Under the pieces are notes generated by a model. That model was not told the origin of the DNA. It saw nothing but the letters and a program-made list of their open reading frames with translations, and ran no database searches. Of a DNA stretch of 64,000 nt, positions 19,830 to 29,954 are shown in pieces. Each line of letters begins with the position of its first letter. Within the stretch, counting starts at the first letter, position 1. This DNA comes from Microglena sp. YARC. Lineage: Eukaryota > Chlorophyta > Chlorophyceae > Chlamydomonadales > Chlamydomonadaceae. The translations under genes were made by a program, and so were the position numbers. The stretch lies in the NCBI GenBank assembly GCA_022414725.1, contig CM039462.1, positions 32,913,828 through 32,977,827 on the forward strand. The letters are read 5' to 3'.

Positions 19830-20424
19830 TTCCATTGATTCCATGGTTTCTGTACTCCAGGCAGAAACATGTTTTGATATTTGAGAAAAATAGTTTATAG
19901 ATCTGATTGATGGTCTTTAATATGGGAATCATTGGAATCAAAAAGAATCAGGAGAGTTACATCCAATGTGTAACCGTGCCCAGCGTATGGTCATTGTCAA
20001 CATGAAGTTGTCCTCTGATGGTGGTGACATTATCTTTTGATTCCATTGATTCCATTGATTCCATGGTTTCTGTACTCCAGGCAGAAACATGTTTTGATAT
20101 TTGAGAAAAATAGTTTATAGATCTGATTGATGGTCTTTAATATGGGAATCATTGGAATCAAAAAGAATCAGGAGAGTTACATCCAATGTGTAACAGTGCC
20201 CAGCGTATGGTCATTGTCAACATGAAGTTGTCCTCTGATGGTGGTGACATTATCTTTTGATTCCATTGATTCCATTGATTCCATGGTTTCTGTACTCCAG
20301 GCAGAAACATGTTTTGATATTTGAGAAAAATAGTTTATAGATCTGATTGATGGTCTTTAATATGGGAATCATTGGAATCAAAAAGAATCAGGAGAGTTAC
20401 ATCCAATGTGTAACAGTGCCCAGC
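19760..20424. repeat. Tandem triplication of the primase-helicase 3' end
   Basis: Units start at 19761, 19972 and 20192 (periods 211 and 220 bp; the difference is a 9-bp ATTGATTCC copy-number change), with a partial fourth start at 20412. Each unit contains the last ~23 codons plus stop of the primase gene and ~140 bp of downstream sequence. Copies are nearly identical, so the duplication is recent. Confidence 0.9.
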
Positions 20425-20809
20425 TTTGTTGCGCCTTTTAATGATCGGATCCACTGCATTACAGTTATTTACAAATGATTCAACAAATTGTTGTAATGTT
20501 TAGTATCCTCAAATGGCTCCGGATCTAAATTAAATTGGGAAACCCATCCAGACTGCATGTGATTATCAGGCGCTTGTCGCGAATGGTCACACAGGCGTTG
20601 TCTCATGTTGTCTCAACATCTCCACATTATTCTACATTCACATACATTTGATATTGGGACAGTAGACGTCTGCTTGACAATCTATTTCGGGATCATGAAA
20701 GAAGACTCGCGGGACCCACGGAGGGAGGGGGATTCAGCTGATGACTCGCAGAAACAAAAACGAGTGTAAACAGCGAAATATCCATGCCTAAATCATCCAT
20801 AAATACGCG
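20425..20809. other. Intergenic stretch
   Basis: Nothing recognisable: no ORF of note, no TIR, moderately AT-rich. Confidence 0.4.
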
Positions 20810-21241
20810 ATGCCGACCGATATATATATCCCGCCTTGTCAGCCCCTTTCAAAACCAGTCCACCAACTAGGAAAGGCGTTGTCGCTGAACATGGACAGTC
20901 TCGGCACAGCCAAGATTCTTAATCGCCTCCACTGCCAGAATGTCAGCCGTCTCCATGCACTGCGGGAGTCATCGGCTGTTTCCGGTGATCCACGCCTCTT
21001 GAAATATAACGCATTGGTTCACTTTATTAAACAAAGACACCACACATCCCCAGCGTCACGTTTGTTCCTCGTTGCTGTGGAGTACTTCTTCGATGACGGC
21101 TGCTGCAAGGGCGCCCACGGGGGCGCCCTTTTATTCTCACATGCTGTCAACACCCTTTTCGTTGTGGAGGCGAAAATCCTCAAAGACCCCCCCTGCACAT
21201 GCCAAGGTGTTGTTGTTGAAATCCATACAGAATGCCACTAA
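20810..21241 (+). CDS. Hypothetical protein of uncertain coding status
   Basis: A 143-residue frame from the ATG at 20810. Residues 25-60 look protein-like (helical, Leu/Arg/His-rich). A perfect 10-bp hairpin (21107-21130) lies inside the frame, and a second plus-strand frame overlaps its end (21072-21416, with a plausible NRLSSWLPHLINMDL segment), hinting at a frameshift near 21200. No family was recognised. The downstream frame ends in the M1 element at 21407. Confidence 0.35.
   Translation: MPTDIYIPPCQPLSKPVHQLGKALSLNMDSLGTAKILNRLHCQNVSRLHALRESSAVSGDPRLLKYNALVHFIKQRHHTSPASRLFLVAVEYFFDDGCCKGAHGGALLFSHAVNTLFVVEAKILKDPPCTCQGVVVEIHTECH
21107..21130 (+). terminator. GC-rich perfect hairpin followed by T-rich run
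   Basis: AAGGGCGCCC, loop ACGG, GGGCGCCCTT, then TTATT. It resembles an intrinsic terminator or the hairpin that directs 3'-end formation in Mimivirus transcripts; which, if either, is unknown. Confidence 0.45.
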
Positions 21242-21408
21242 GTGCTCGAATAGACTTTCGTCCTGGCTACCGCATCTCATCAACATGGACCTGAAAGACG
21301 GAACCTCGCTTGGATGTGTACCGATTCGTCGTATGATCGTGACAGCTGTGAATCACGGTGGACGCGTCTTCAGTCAAGATATCCACAGCCAACTACTACA
21401 GTCGGCGG

Positions 21409-21757
21409 AACAGTAAAATGAAACATATATCAGATGGAAATAAATGTACGACATCGCCGTTAGAAAATTGGCGTTAAGAATGGTCGCTGACTTGGGTGTG
21501 TTAAAAACTTCTGTGTTTACGAACATCAGTCGTTCTACTCTGTGGAGGTGGAAACGCTTTGGTGTAAATCGAAAACGACGTGAATTTGTAAGCAACCTTT
21601 TTGGACGAATAATGATTTGTTTAAAATCGTTTTATTCAACAAAACTATCAACTAAAACAGTGTATCGTTTCATAAAACTCATTGGTTTACAAGATGGGTA
21701 TTGCAAGGTGTACCGTACACTCAAGAAAGCGGTTTCATTTTAGTATTCCGTCGAGTG
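21409..21757. mobile_element. M1 element: internally deleted Tc1/mariner-like transposon
   Basis: TIRs CAGTCGGCGGAACAGTAAAA (left) and, read from the right end, CACTCGACGGAATACTAAAA, both followed by TGAAAC and flanked by TA at 21407-21408 and 21758-21759, the target of Tc1/mariner elements. At 349 bp it is far below autonomous size (~1.3 kb); only the 5' part of a transposase remains. Confidence 0.75.
21444..21743 (+). pseudogene. Tc1/mariner (IS630-type) transposase, N-terminal remnant
   Basis: A 99-residue frame from the ATG at 21444, with two helix-turn-helix-like segments (SRSTLWRWKRFGVNRKRR and LSTKTVYRFIKLIGL), as in the DNA-binding domain of Tc1/mariner transposases. The frame then runs into the right TIR, so the DDE catalytic domain is absent. 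A complementary scrap with the MDN catalytic-strand motif lies at 44488-44640. Non-functional for catalysis. Confidence 0.6.
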
Positions 21758-22084
21758 TAAGAATGGGATGAGGAAGACCCAACCCGAACTTGTAGTATGT
21801 TTCTTCCGAGCTGAAATGGCGTTCCTGCCTCCCGGCCGATTTTTTTTAAAATTATAATCATCTACACGGTTTGACTGTATCTTGTAAGCAAAGCGTATGC
21901 AGCGTTGGCATGTTGTAACCTATTTTGCTTCATGCTCTACATTCTTGGTCTTCGAATACTACAGTGCACTCTTATCGCATCATCCACGCATCGTCCAGGA
22001 AACTGCTGGACGTTATTATGATTGATCCGTACGACTTTTACACGGAAGAACTCAAACAACCCAACGCCACTGAGACTGACTGAG
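21758..22084. other. Gene-free stretch with an M3 fragment
   Basis: 21816-21862 carries ATGGCGTTCCTGCCTCCCGG and CCGATTTTTTTTAAAATT, an M3 end. The rest shows nothing recognisable. Confidence 0.45.
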
Positions 22085-25000
22085 CTATAAATAAAATTCA
22101 TCAGTGGATGTGAGAAGCGCTGCCTCACACCCCAATGCTCTGAGTTCGTGTTGCATGAGTGTGAACGTGTAAGGTGTTTCAACAGTTGCCTCATCGTCGG
22201 GTCCTTCTGGGTCTTCGCGTGCTGCGGTCCACCATTCCGCCGGCGTTCCTGACGTGGCATTGACCTTAGTTGAGTGGTGATCGCTGCGCTGCATGAACGG
22301 CTTCGCGTGTGAACGATGCGAGTCCGTGTGCAATTAGTGCGTTCTGGCTCCATCTCTCCGATGCGCAGCCCTCCGCTCTGTCCCTTGGACTTCGTTGGCT
22401 GACGTGTTGTGGCGTCGACTGCTCCTCGTGCACGCGACTGGTACTTGTCCTCTACCATGTGTTTCAAGCGACCGTAGTAATTCACGCCTACAAAGATGCG
22501 TGTTTTCGCCTCTTCTCCGGATCGTCCGTTGTGCCATGAGCATGTTCCCGTGTCCGTTTTCACGCAGACCCAGTTGGGTCAGCGCGGCTCCGATGTCTTC
22601 TCCTCCGAATGTGTCGGCGTTCATGCGAGCTCCTTTGACTGCTCCCTCGCGCGCTAGCACGGCTCCAGTATATGCGAGACTGTCCTACGGTTGGGGAATG
22701 CATTGGGGTTGATGATGATGTCGGGGGACGATACCCGTCCTCTGCGCAGAACGGCATGGTCCACGGCGGGTAGAATCATTCCCACAACCCCTTTCTGGCC
22801 GTAACGCGAGCTTAGTTTGTCTCCTAGTTCGGGGCTGCGCATCTGGCGGAGACGTACTTTGCATGCTCTAAGTTGTGGTAGTGCGGTGTCTTTTGCTGTG
22901 TTCTGATCTATGTTTTGCAAGTGGACGCCGTCTACATACGTGGGAAGGTCAGATTCTCGGGATTGTAGACGTTGAGATGCGTCCGTGAAGACGTCTTCCT
23001 TTGCTGCGGTCGATGGTACCTTGACCATTCCTACAACTGCGTCTCCTTCTCTTAGCATTTTGTTGATCTTTGGCATTCCATGTTCGAGGTTTGAGTATTC
23101 TTTTGTGGTTGTTTTGGTAGTGGTTGATAGGGCGTACCCGCGTGACACTAGACGCTGTGGGTTCGCAAACACAATTTGTTTTTTGTTTTTTTGAATGTTT
23201 GGGTCCTCTGGTTCCTCCTCTGACTCCTCGTACGGATGGATTTCGAATACTGTGAGTGCTAGTCGGCCGCGCTGCACGGCGTCTAGATTGATGATGATGG
23301 CGTCATCTTGGTTGTATCCTGTGTATGGTGGCGATTGCTACCACGACGTTCTCGCGTGCGCGAAACGTCCTCCGAAGAGTCGGTCTGCGAAGCTAGTGCT
23401 TACCAGAGGGCGTTGGGCGTGGTGTAGTAGGAATGTGTTAGTATCGAACCGGTCCCTGATGGATGTCATGGTCGTGCCTAGCGCTTGTTTAAATTGCGCT
23501 AGACATAGTGAGTTGTACGCCCCCGTTGTTGTGGTTAAGTAGTGGGTAGGTGTTGCTTACCATTGAGAGTGTGCTTCCTGCGTGTATCTCTGCGTGCGTG
23601 TATCTGCCTGGGATCGGGTCTCGATTGTTGACGTCTGCCTCGTTCATTGCCATAGACATGTAGCTACTTCTTCGACGTCTATCATTTCGATCGCTCCGCT
23701 GCGTATCAATTCGGTCCACGACGGATCGCCGTTTGATTGGTACGACTTTCCTTCCTGTACTCTTCTTAGTGGTCTGCAGCATCTTCCTGCATCTGTGCGG
23801 ATTGCCACGTCGTTCCTCCACACGTCCCATGTGACGCCGAGTGTGTTCAGTCTGGTGTCTTCCGTCCTCATTTTTCGTAGTGCATCGACTAGTTCCTTGG
23901 GTGTGTCTGTGATCGCTATCCATGTGTCGTTAAAGTGCACCGCGGTTGATTGTGTGCTGTTTGATAGATGTCTCGTGTATTTGTCTATGGCGGGTCTTAT
24001 GGTTTCTTGTACGACGGGTTCTGGTATGGCAAGTGATATGGTGACAAGCGTGGCTAGGTGCGTGAGGAGGCCTACGTTGGGTCCGTCTGGTGACTCTACT
24101 GGGCAGATGACTCCCAGTGCGACGGCCTTAGACGGTGTGTGTCTGCTATCTTGACGTTCCTGTCGACGGGTTGTTTACTCGTCTCATGTGTGAAATGTAT
24201 CCTAGATATGAGACTCTGCTGAGTTCTTGGACGGGCGCGCGTGCATTGTCATCGCCGCGTCGCGATCCTTTGAGTGCTCGTACGAGGGCTTCTCGGATGA
24301 TTCTTGGTTGGAATAATTTTTTCAGGTTGGCTTCGTTGACGAGCGTGTGTATATCGTTTGCGACGCGCCATGGTCCGGTGAGGAACTCTTCGTTGAGCGT
24401 GCGCAGGGTTGTTGCGATTGATAGTAGGTACGCGTCTCTGAAGAGATTGGCTGTGATTGCACCTGAGCACATGAGTCTCTTGTTGGGCGTAGTGATCGAG
24501 TTCCGACATGGGTTCTTTTCCTAGAGCGGCTCTTACGAGATGTCTCACGACTTCTCCTAGGGCGATTGCTTTGGCCTCGAACGTGCGTCCTACATTTGGG
24601 AAGAGGTCGTCTGTGAGGACGCTTTTGAGGTCGAGTTGGGACTTGAATCGTGTGCGTGGTATGAGGAAATCTATGGCTCCTCTCTGGCTGCTTACTCCGG
24701 ACTTGTGTCCTGCGGCTATGGATGCGTGCATGAATTCGATTTCGACCTTGTTTCTCTCTTCTCCTGGATCTTCGTGGAAGATGGTTTTGAGGATGGCGCG
24801 ATCGCTTTCGATGCCGAGTGCTCGGGAAGAGAGTTGTGACGGGCACGGCTCCTTCGTTGATGTGGGTGACCGTGGCTGTGATTTCACCCGAAGTCATGAC
24901 TCGGAAGACGCTTGTGCGTGGGAACACGTCTCGCGCGTCTGTGGAGACGCACCTGATGAATGCTTTTAGGAGTTTGTCGTATTCTATTTTCTCTCCGCGT

Positions 25001-25562
25001 CGTGTGTAGAGTCGGTTCGGGACGCGTTCCTCTTGTGTCACGATGACCTTTTCGCGTCCGTCTATTACGAAGTATCCGCCCATATCGTATGGGCATTCTC
25101 CCTCGTGCTCGTAACTGGTGCGGATTTAGCCCTCTTAGAGAGCACGCTTTGGAGTGGATCATGATGGGCATGAATCCGATGTGCACGCGTTCGAAGTCTC
25201 GTGTCTCGTCGTTGTCGTCCGGATAGACCACGTGGACGTCTGCGAAGATGTCCGCACCGTACGTTTGGTTTGCTATACGGGCTTGTGATGTAGAGTCGGG
25301 GTTGGGTCTCCTATGTGCACGTCGTGATCGGGGCGGAGTTTTTCGTCTCCTCCTACGTACACCTTCACAGTGTGTTTGGTTTTCGTGTTGGGTCTTCGCG
25401 AACCATTGTGATTGGGTTCATGCTGCGTACGATCGCTCTTAGACGCGTTCCTAGTAGGTCATCGAACGAGTCGATGTGATGTTGTGTAGCGAAGTGTTTC
25501 TCGCGTTCCTTGAAGAATGCGTCCATGATGGGTGCGGCTGCGGCGTCGGGAGTGTAGTGCAT
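22085..25562 (-). pseudogene. RNA polymerase II second-largest subunit (RPB2), viral-type, frameshifted
   Basis: Spans 3478 nt (~1159 codons, the usual RPB2 length) but needs at least ten frame changes. In order from the ATG at 25562: HHIDSFDDLL near the N-terminus; FERVHIGFMPIMIHSKAC; GGYFVIDGREKVIVTQEE (protrusion/lobe); DLFPNVG; LSRVSYLGYISHMRRVNNP (fork); GVICPVESPDGPNVGLL; GYNQDDAIIIN; SPELGDKLSSRYGQKGVVGM; DIIINPNAFPNRRT; NYYGRLKHMVEDKYQSRARG; KSKGQSGGLRIGEME (hybrid-binding/switch region); and a final TPYTFTLMQHELRALG, stop at 22085. Most breaks are single-base indels scattered along the gene, so no functional protein is expected unless the assembly is poor. It is an NCLDV hallmark gene, evidence that the region is viral. 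A further scrap lies at 12092. Confidence 0.9.
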
Positions 25563-25709
25563 AGTTTATTTTTGCGTCGCGTCTACATTTTGTGGTGTTT
25601 TTATTGTCGGGAAATTTACGAGTTCTTCTTCTGGGTCTTGATTGCGCCGTTAACGGTGCCGCACAACTTGGGGCCGGTTTCGCACGCTTCAAAGATTGCA
25701 GTCTTGAGC

Positions 25710-26015
25710 TTATCGTAGACGGTAGAAGTCGCGTGTGGCCTTATCGAAATCATCCTTCTGCTTCATAGCTGTCTCGATGATCTCCACTAGATGTGTGATT
25801 GCATTCTGCTCGTCTAGGGTTGAGGTCTTCTTGATTAGGCTTGTGTTGATGTTCATGTTCATGCGGTTGATGAGGTCGCCTGGGGGGATCTTTGCGAGTT
25901 CCTTCAGCACCTTATCTGAGGTCAAATCTTTGGTTGAGAAAAGACCACTGCCAGTCTGCTTTGTCCTATTTTGTTGTTGCTGTTGCTTAATTTGTGTATT
26001 TGTCTTAAGTTGCAT
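25710..26015 (-). CDS. Hypothetical protein with Gln-rich N-terminus
   Basis: A 101-residue intact frame from the ATG at 26015; upstream codons in frame lack an ATG and come from AT-rich leader. A short Gln run near residue 11 precedes a hydrophilic helical region with Asn/Met/Thr (PGDLINRMNMNINTSLIKK) and a C-terminal helix (THLVEIIETAMKQKDDFDKA). No family was recognised. It sits 148 bp upstream of RPB2 on the same strand. Confidence 0.5.
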   Translation of the reverse strand: MQLKTNTQIKQQQQQNRTKQTGSGLFSTKDLTSDKVLKELAKIPPGDLINRMNMNINTSLIKKTSTLDEQNAITHLVEIIETAMKQKDDFDKATRDFYRLR

Positions 26016-26067
26016 TGTGTGCGTTTTTGAATATAATAATAGTAATAAAAAAAATTGGGGCGGTAGA

Positions 26068-26303
26068 TAACATGCATCCATCGACACAGGTGTCCGCAAA
26101 ACAATGGTACGTACTCACCAGAGAATGCTTGGTCAGGGACAGCAGGCATCCGACCCTTGTAAAACTGATTCAAAAGAGATGATGAATATAAAGAAGCACA
26201 TTCGAATTCGGAAGATAGTTTTTTACCTCAAGAAAGAGTTCAGGGACCAGCAAACCGCATAGTAGAGAGCGACCAACAAATTTCTTGGCCGCTCTCTACG
26301 ATG
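26068..26303. repeat. Dispersed repeat R1, copy 2
   Basis: Matches 118-330; see that entry. This copy is slightly longer, and the AGAGAGCGACCAACAAATTT block near its right end is preceded by a duplicated AGAG-rich piece. Confidence 0.55.
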
Positions 26304-26322
26304 ATGCGAAAAAATAAACGCT

Positions 26323-26631
26323 CTACCCTATCCAATCACGGATGACGATGGATGTGCCTAAATCCAATAACAGTCGGCCATCCTCGGCAATCACGGTGCT
26401 TGTAAAGTCAATTTCCGAGGAGCAAACTCCAGTGTTGCCAAGTTCCTGCAGCTCTGCCATTGTCAGGTTGCATTTCATGCATCTGTATGGTTGTAATTCT
26501 GACATTTCAAGTAGACCACATTTCCAAATGTGTTTGCCCCTATTGCGGTTTATAAGCTCTTCTCTGAGTTTGAACTCTGGACGTTGCCTTTTCCTCCCAC
26601 GCTGGTGGTGAATCCGAGGGATGATATCCAT
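26323..26631 (-). CDS. Hypothetical protein with CxxC pair
   Basis: A 102-residue intact frame from the ATG at 26631. The N-terminus is basic (HHQRGRKRQRP); a Cys-containing stretch (IWKCGLLEM ... YRCMKCNLTM) could form a small zinc site with the later VCSSEI. The C-terminus is beta-like. No family was recognised. An M1-like terminus lies immediately upstream (26630-26710). Confidence 0.5.
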   Translation of the reverse strand: MDIIPRIHHQRGRKRQRPEFKLREELINRNRGKHIWKCGLLEMSELQPYRCMKCNLTMAELQELGNTGVCSSEIDFTSTVIAEDGRLLLDLGTSIVIRDWIG

Positions 26632-26822
26632 TTACACTCAACAGAATATATAAATGAAACGTGTCTGTGCGATGGTGTCTACAACAATACGATTTTATAA
26701 AATCCATCAACACGCAGACGACACGGACTGGATTATTGGATATCGTGGAACGTAAAAGCCTCAAAAAATATTTGTAGTGATATCAGAGTGTCCCAAAATT
26801 ATTTGAGAACAAATGTATACAT
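26630..26822. mobile_element. M1-like fragment and M2 end
   Basis: 26632-26710 carries degraded M1 blocks (ACTCAACAGAATATATAAAT, CAATACGATTTTATAAAATC, CCATCAACACGC). 26787-26820 carries an M2 terminus (GTGTCCCAAAATTATTTGAG). Confidence 0.5.
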
Positions 26823-26831
26823 ACATACAAT

Positions 26832-27487
26832 ATGGTCACTTCGCGAGCGCGAACCTCGTCCAAGGGAGTCCCTGGCATCTGGCTTTGGTTGGTAGCAATC
26901 TTCATTATTTCTTGTAGTGTTGGCGTCAGTGATTACCCTGATCACCAATAACTGCCGTAACGTTTCCTCACAGTACATCCGAGAGCAATTTTCAGAAGGA
27001 GATGTTCCTCCTCCGCCTGTTTCAGAGCCTCCTCCGCCTGCTTCAGAGCCTCCTCCGCCTGCTTCAGAGCCTCCTCCGCCTGCTTCAGAGCCTCCTTCAC
27101 CCGATTCCGAGCCTCCTCCGCCCGCTTCCGAGCCCCCCACCACCACATCCCAGTAACATCACCGTGACCAACAACAACACAAAACAACAATGGTGGTGGT
27201 GGTGGAGGCAGCGGCAACGGAGGTTGGGGGGGAGGAGGGAACACGCACCACACGCACACGGAGAACATACGCTACTCGTATCCAAGCGTGTACGACGACC
27301 GATACAACATTCCGCGTTCCGCGTTGAGCTACGTTGACCCATATTACTACTTGGGCCTCCGGAGCCTGAACAACTCATTGCTCCCTGGCGGAGGAGCCGC
27401 TTGTCCAGAGAATTCTCAACCAAGTCAACAGCAACAGCAACAGCAACAGCAACAACAGCAACAACACAGCAACAACAACAGCAACAA

Positions 27488-27522
<35 letters not shown>

Positions 27523-27529
27523 CCAACAT

Positions 27530-27571
<42 letters not shown>

Positions 27572-27667
27572 TTGCTAGCGATCGTGGGAATTGCGGCCTT
27601 GGTGTCTGGGACGGTCGCCTGCGTAACCGTCGTGTTTGCTCAGAACAGGTTTCCTTTCCGAAAATAA
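26832..27667 (+). CDS. Repeat-rich membrane protein (frames shift in low-complexity tracts)
   Basis: One locus read in more than one frame. From the ATG at 26832 a short basic stretch precedes a hydrophobic segment (WLWLVAIFIISC). One frame over, VLASVITLITNNC continues into six PPPPASE-type units. Later come an Asn/Gly-rich run, a plausible globular stretch (NIRYSYPSVYDDRYNIPRSA), a long CAG/CAA microsatellite (27425-27570) readable as Gln or Ser/Asn, and a C-terminal hydrophobic segment (LAIVGIAALVSGTVACVTVV) ending at 27667. Two membrane anchors around a repeat domain suggest a surface or virion membrane protein. Because the frame changes coincide with repeats, slippage or assembly error is as likely as true inactivation. 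Confidence 0.5.
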
Positions 27668-27767
27668 GTAGACCTTGCTTGACATTGCCGATGCACTTCA
27701 CTGCATGGTCGCCGTGTGACTCGCATGATCCGCCGTCCGTTCCTCGAAAAACGAGTACACATGTTTT

Positions 27768-28913
27768 TCATAAAAACTGGTGTAAATTGTCCACCAGATC
27801 GAAGACAAAATCCACAATTTTCTTTTCAAACTTCAAAAACGATATCCGATTCGACATCTTAAGTCCCAACAATGAAACGAACGTATCTACATTATTAATC
27901 GTTTCATCGTCAATCACGTTTCTCTTCCTCTCAATGTTCAACTTAGAGCACATGGTCAATAATTTCTGTAAGTGGGCTTCTGATTTGACATGTCGACACA
28001 ACATGTAAGCATCCAGGACCCTCTCCATGTACTTTGCAACCCGGAGCACAGTGGTGTACGGAGAAACCTCTTTTTTGCAAACGTGCTTTTTACGCAAATT
28101 GGAAACAATGAACCCCGTGTTGTCCAACATCGAGTCCACATACATGCTCTCTGTAATGTCCTTCCTTCCCGAAACAATATGGAGAAACGCACCAACGGAC
28201 CAGTAAACATCGTTCTCAAGGAGCTTCGTCATCGAGAAAATACGACCCACCTTCACTATACCGGATACAGCCCCGGTTCGCGACGTCGTAGTCGTCGTAT
28301 TATTTCTATCAATTGCGAAATACTTTTTCAGATAAGATGTGTACAACTTCTCATTGTTATTACTGTTGTATGTCGGCTGCTTCTTAATGAAATCTCTGGC
28401 CTTCAACATGTCTTCTCTATCGCTCCATTTGCACATGATTGCCAACTTACCCATGGCAAAGAGACGTTGTTGCGGATCATTAGAAATAAGGTAAATCTCT
28501 TCCTTGCTTTTTGCGCTCTTGGGGTTGTTGAGCATGCCGAAATGAGATCCGTAAATGTTGATATCAAACATGTCGGTGAAATTACGTTTGAAGCGTTGAT
28601 AATGGTAATCTTTGATTGATTTGAAAATTAATACGATGCGATCCAAATCATTATGCAGAATTTCCCCATTGAAGTTCAGATTCACGTCGATGTCAGAAGA
28701 GTAGTTGACGTTTACAGTCCCGACCTGTTTCGGGTTGCAAACATCATCCCCACACATCTGGCGGATGTAATCGATCAGACCGGTAGCATAAGCTACTCGG
28801 AAGGTGTTTAAAAGCTCCTTGCAAGATTCATTACCCCCGGCCGCAAGCATATCCCACATCAAAGGTTGCAATGATTTCTTACCGTTGCACAAGAAGTCAA
28901 TACTAATATCCAT
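27768..28913 (-). CDS. Possible nucleotidyltransferase-fold protein
   Basis: An intact 381-residue frame from the ATG at 28913; an in-frame GTG at 28985 lies in M3-like sequence and is rejected. Residues 71-78 (YSSDIDVN) followed at 114-119 by DMFDIN match the D-x-D ... D pattern of the polymerase-beta-like nucleotidyltransferase fold, as in poly(A) polymerases of large DNA viruses, but the Gly-Ser preceding the first Asp is not canonical. The remainder is helical and Lys/Asn-rich. There are no membrane segments. It is one of the few long intact viral-looking genes here; a role in RNA tailing is possible but unproven. Confidence 0.5.
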   Translation of the reverse strand: MDISIDFLCNGKKSLQPLMWDMLAAGGNESCKELLNTFRVAYATGLIDYIRQMCGDDVCNPKQVGTVNVNYSSDIDVNLNFNGEILHNDLDRIVLIFKSIKDYHYQRFKRNFTDMFDINIYGSHFGMLNNPKSAKSKEEIYLISNDPQQRLFAMGKLAIMCKWSDREDMLKARDFIKKQPTYNSNNNEKLYTSYLKKYFAIDRNNTTTTTSRTGAVSGIVKVGRIFSMTKLLENDVYWSVGAFLHIVSGRKDITESMYVDSMLDNTGFIVSNLRKKHVCKKEVSPYTTVLRVAKYMERVLDAYMLCRHVKSEAHLQKLLTMCSKLNIERKRNVIDDETINNVDTFVSLLGLKMSNRISFLKFEKKIVDFVFDLVDNLHQFL

Positions 28914-29332
28914 TATTTGTTTATGTTTTATATTGGCTTTGAATGAAAAAAACCTCCCGGTGGATTTTTTGACCACTCTCGTCACGGCGGATCATGTCGA
29001 GTCACACGGCGACCACTGGGCATGCATGATGTGTGCCCGAGCCGCCACCGGACCTCAAGCCATCGCACGGCCTGTTCTTCACTTCACTTCGCCAAGTTTA
29101 CACCCCCTTATCACCCCGTATTTGACATTCGTATCGATTCTTCCAGTCTCTTTCCACTCGGTTCCCTGTTTGCCCACAAAGAACGCCTTGACCAGCTTCG
29201 TGCTGAAGACTGAAGCTTCACAATAGTGGGACTCTTTCCACCGGACCTTGAGGTGAATGAGCATCGCGTCCTCTGACGCAAAGAAGTAGTTTGTGAAGTG
29301 TGCTGACAATGAAGAAGGGTACGCTGTGTTGT

Positions 29333-29773
29333 TTACACTTCAAAGTTGTATGCGGCTGTGTTACATCGACTACTTACACCGATGTCGAGCGGCGGTGGTT
29401 CCGCTGCTGCAGCTGCCGCACAAGAGACCATTGCAGTCTGTTGCAGGATCCCATACGCCGCCTCAAAGTCTGCCATGGGCTGGGTGACAGTGGTGAACAA
29501 AGTCCAGTGCCGTCCGCAGACCACGACATCTCCATCTTCCCCAATCGCCAGCTTCAGATCAAAGTCCTGAGTGAACCCAAGGTCGACACTGGGGGTTAAG
29601 CACAATTTACGCCAATCCCACGGTTTGTCTTGGTTACTCGACACGACGTCCCATGTCAGGTATGGATTATCACTCAAGTGACCCCAATCCCATTTGCATT
29701 CTCCGGATTTGACTCGATCCAGTATGTGACTCTTAATTTCGGTGTCGAGCGAAGAAATTGAGAAATGAGACAT
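29333..29773 (-). CDS. Chimeric ORF: WDW-repeat N-terminus fused to a duplicated gene fragment
   Basis: A 146-residue frame from the ATG at 29773. The first ~63 residues (EIKSHILDRVKSGECKWDWG ... NPYLTWDVVSSNQ) match the N-terminus of the WDW-repeat protein at 38970-40198. The next ~67 residues (DLGFTQDFDLKLAIGEDGDV ... AAAAEPPPLDI) are a near-identical copy of the middle of the ORF at 29954-30631; the junction is at about 29585. The frame ends in unrelated sequence at 29333. It arose by segmental duplication into a WDW gene remnant; expression is unknown. Confidence 0.6.
   Translation of the reverse strand: MSHFSISSLDTEIKSHILDRVKSGECKWDWGHLSDNPYLTWDVVSSNQDKPWDWRKLCLTPSVDLGFTQDFDLKLAIGEDGDVVVCGRHWTLFTTVTQPMADFEAAYGILQQTAMVSCAAAAAAEPPPLDIGVSSRCNTAAYNFEV
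29382..29585. repeat. 204-bp direct duplication, copy 1 (copy 2 at 30277-30485)
   Basis: Identical to 30277-30485 except for a few substitutions, same orientation, ~0.9 kb apart. It forms the 3' half of the chimeric ORF at 29333-29773. Confidence 0.85.
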
Positions 29774-29790
29774 GAAGAAATTGAGAAATA

Positions 29791-29954
29791 ATGGGCGTTC
29801 CTGCCACCCGGCCGATTTTAACTGGTTACTAAACATTGTATGGAGCGGATTCGTGATTCCTTGGTGCTGATGTCTTAAGCTAGCGAGTCTTTCCGGAGAC
29901 TCTAAATTCTGAGTAGAAATTTCAAAAAATCCGCTGGGAAGAAGGAACGCCCAT
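29791..29954. mobile_element. M3 element, complete MITE-like copy
   Basis: 164 bp flanked by TA. Left end ATGGGCGTTCCTGCCACCCG; the right end read inward is ATGGGCGTTCCTTCTTCCCA, each followed by a CGGATTTT-type block: ~30-bp imperfect TIRs and no coding capacity. Other M3 pieces: 10065, 13370, 21816, 28950, 35338, 37395, 50270 and 55788. Confidence 0.7.

Noticed and set aside
26942..27268. Minus-strand Gly/Glu/Ala repeat frames opposite the PPPPASE region
   Set aside because: Repeat shadow; the plus strand has membrane segments at both ends and a non-repetitive core.
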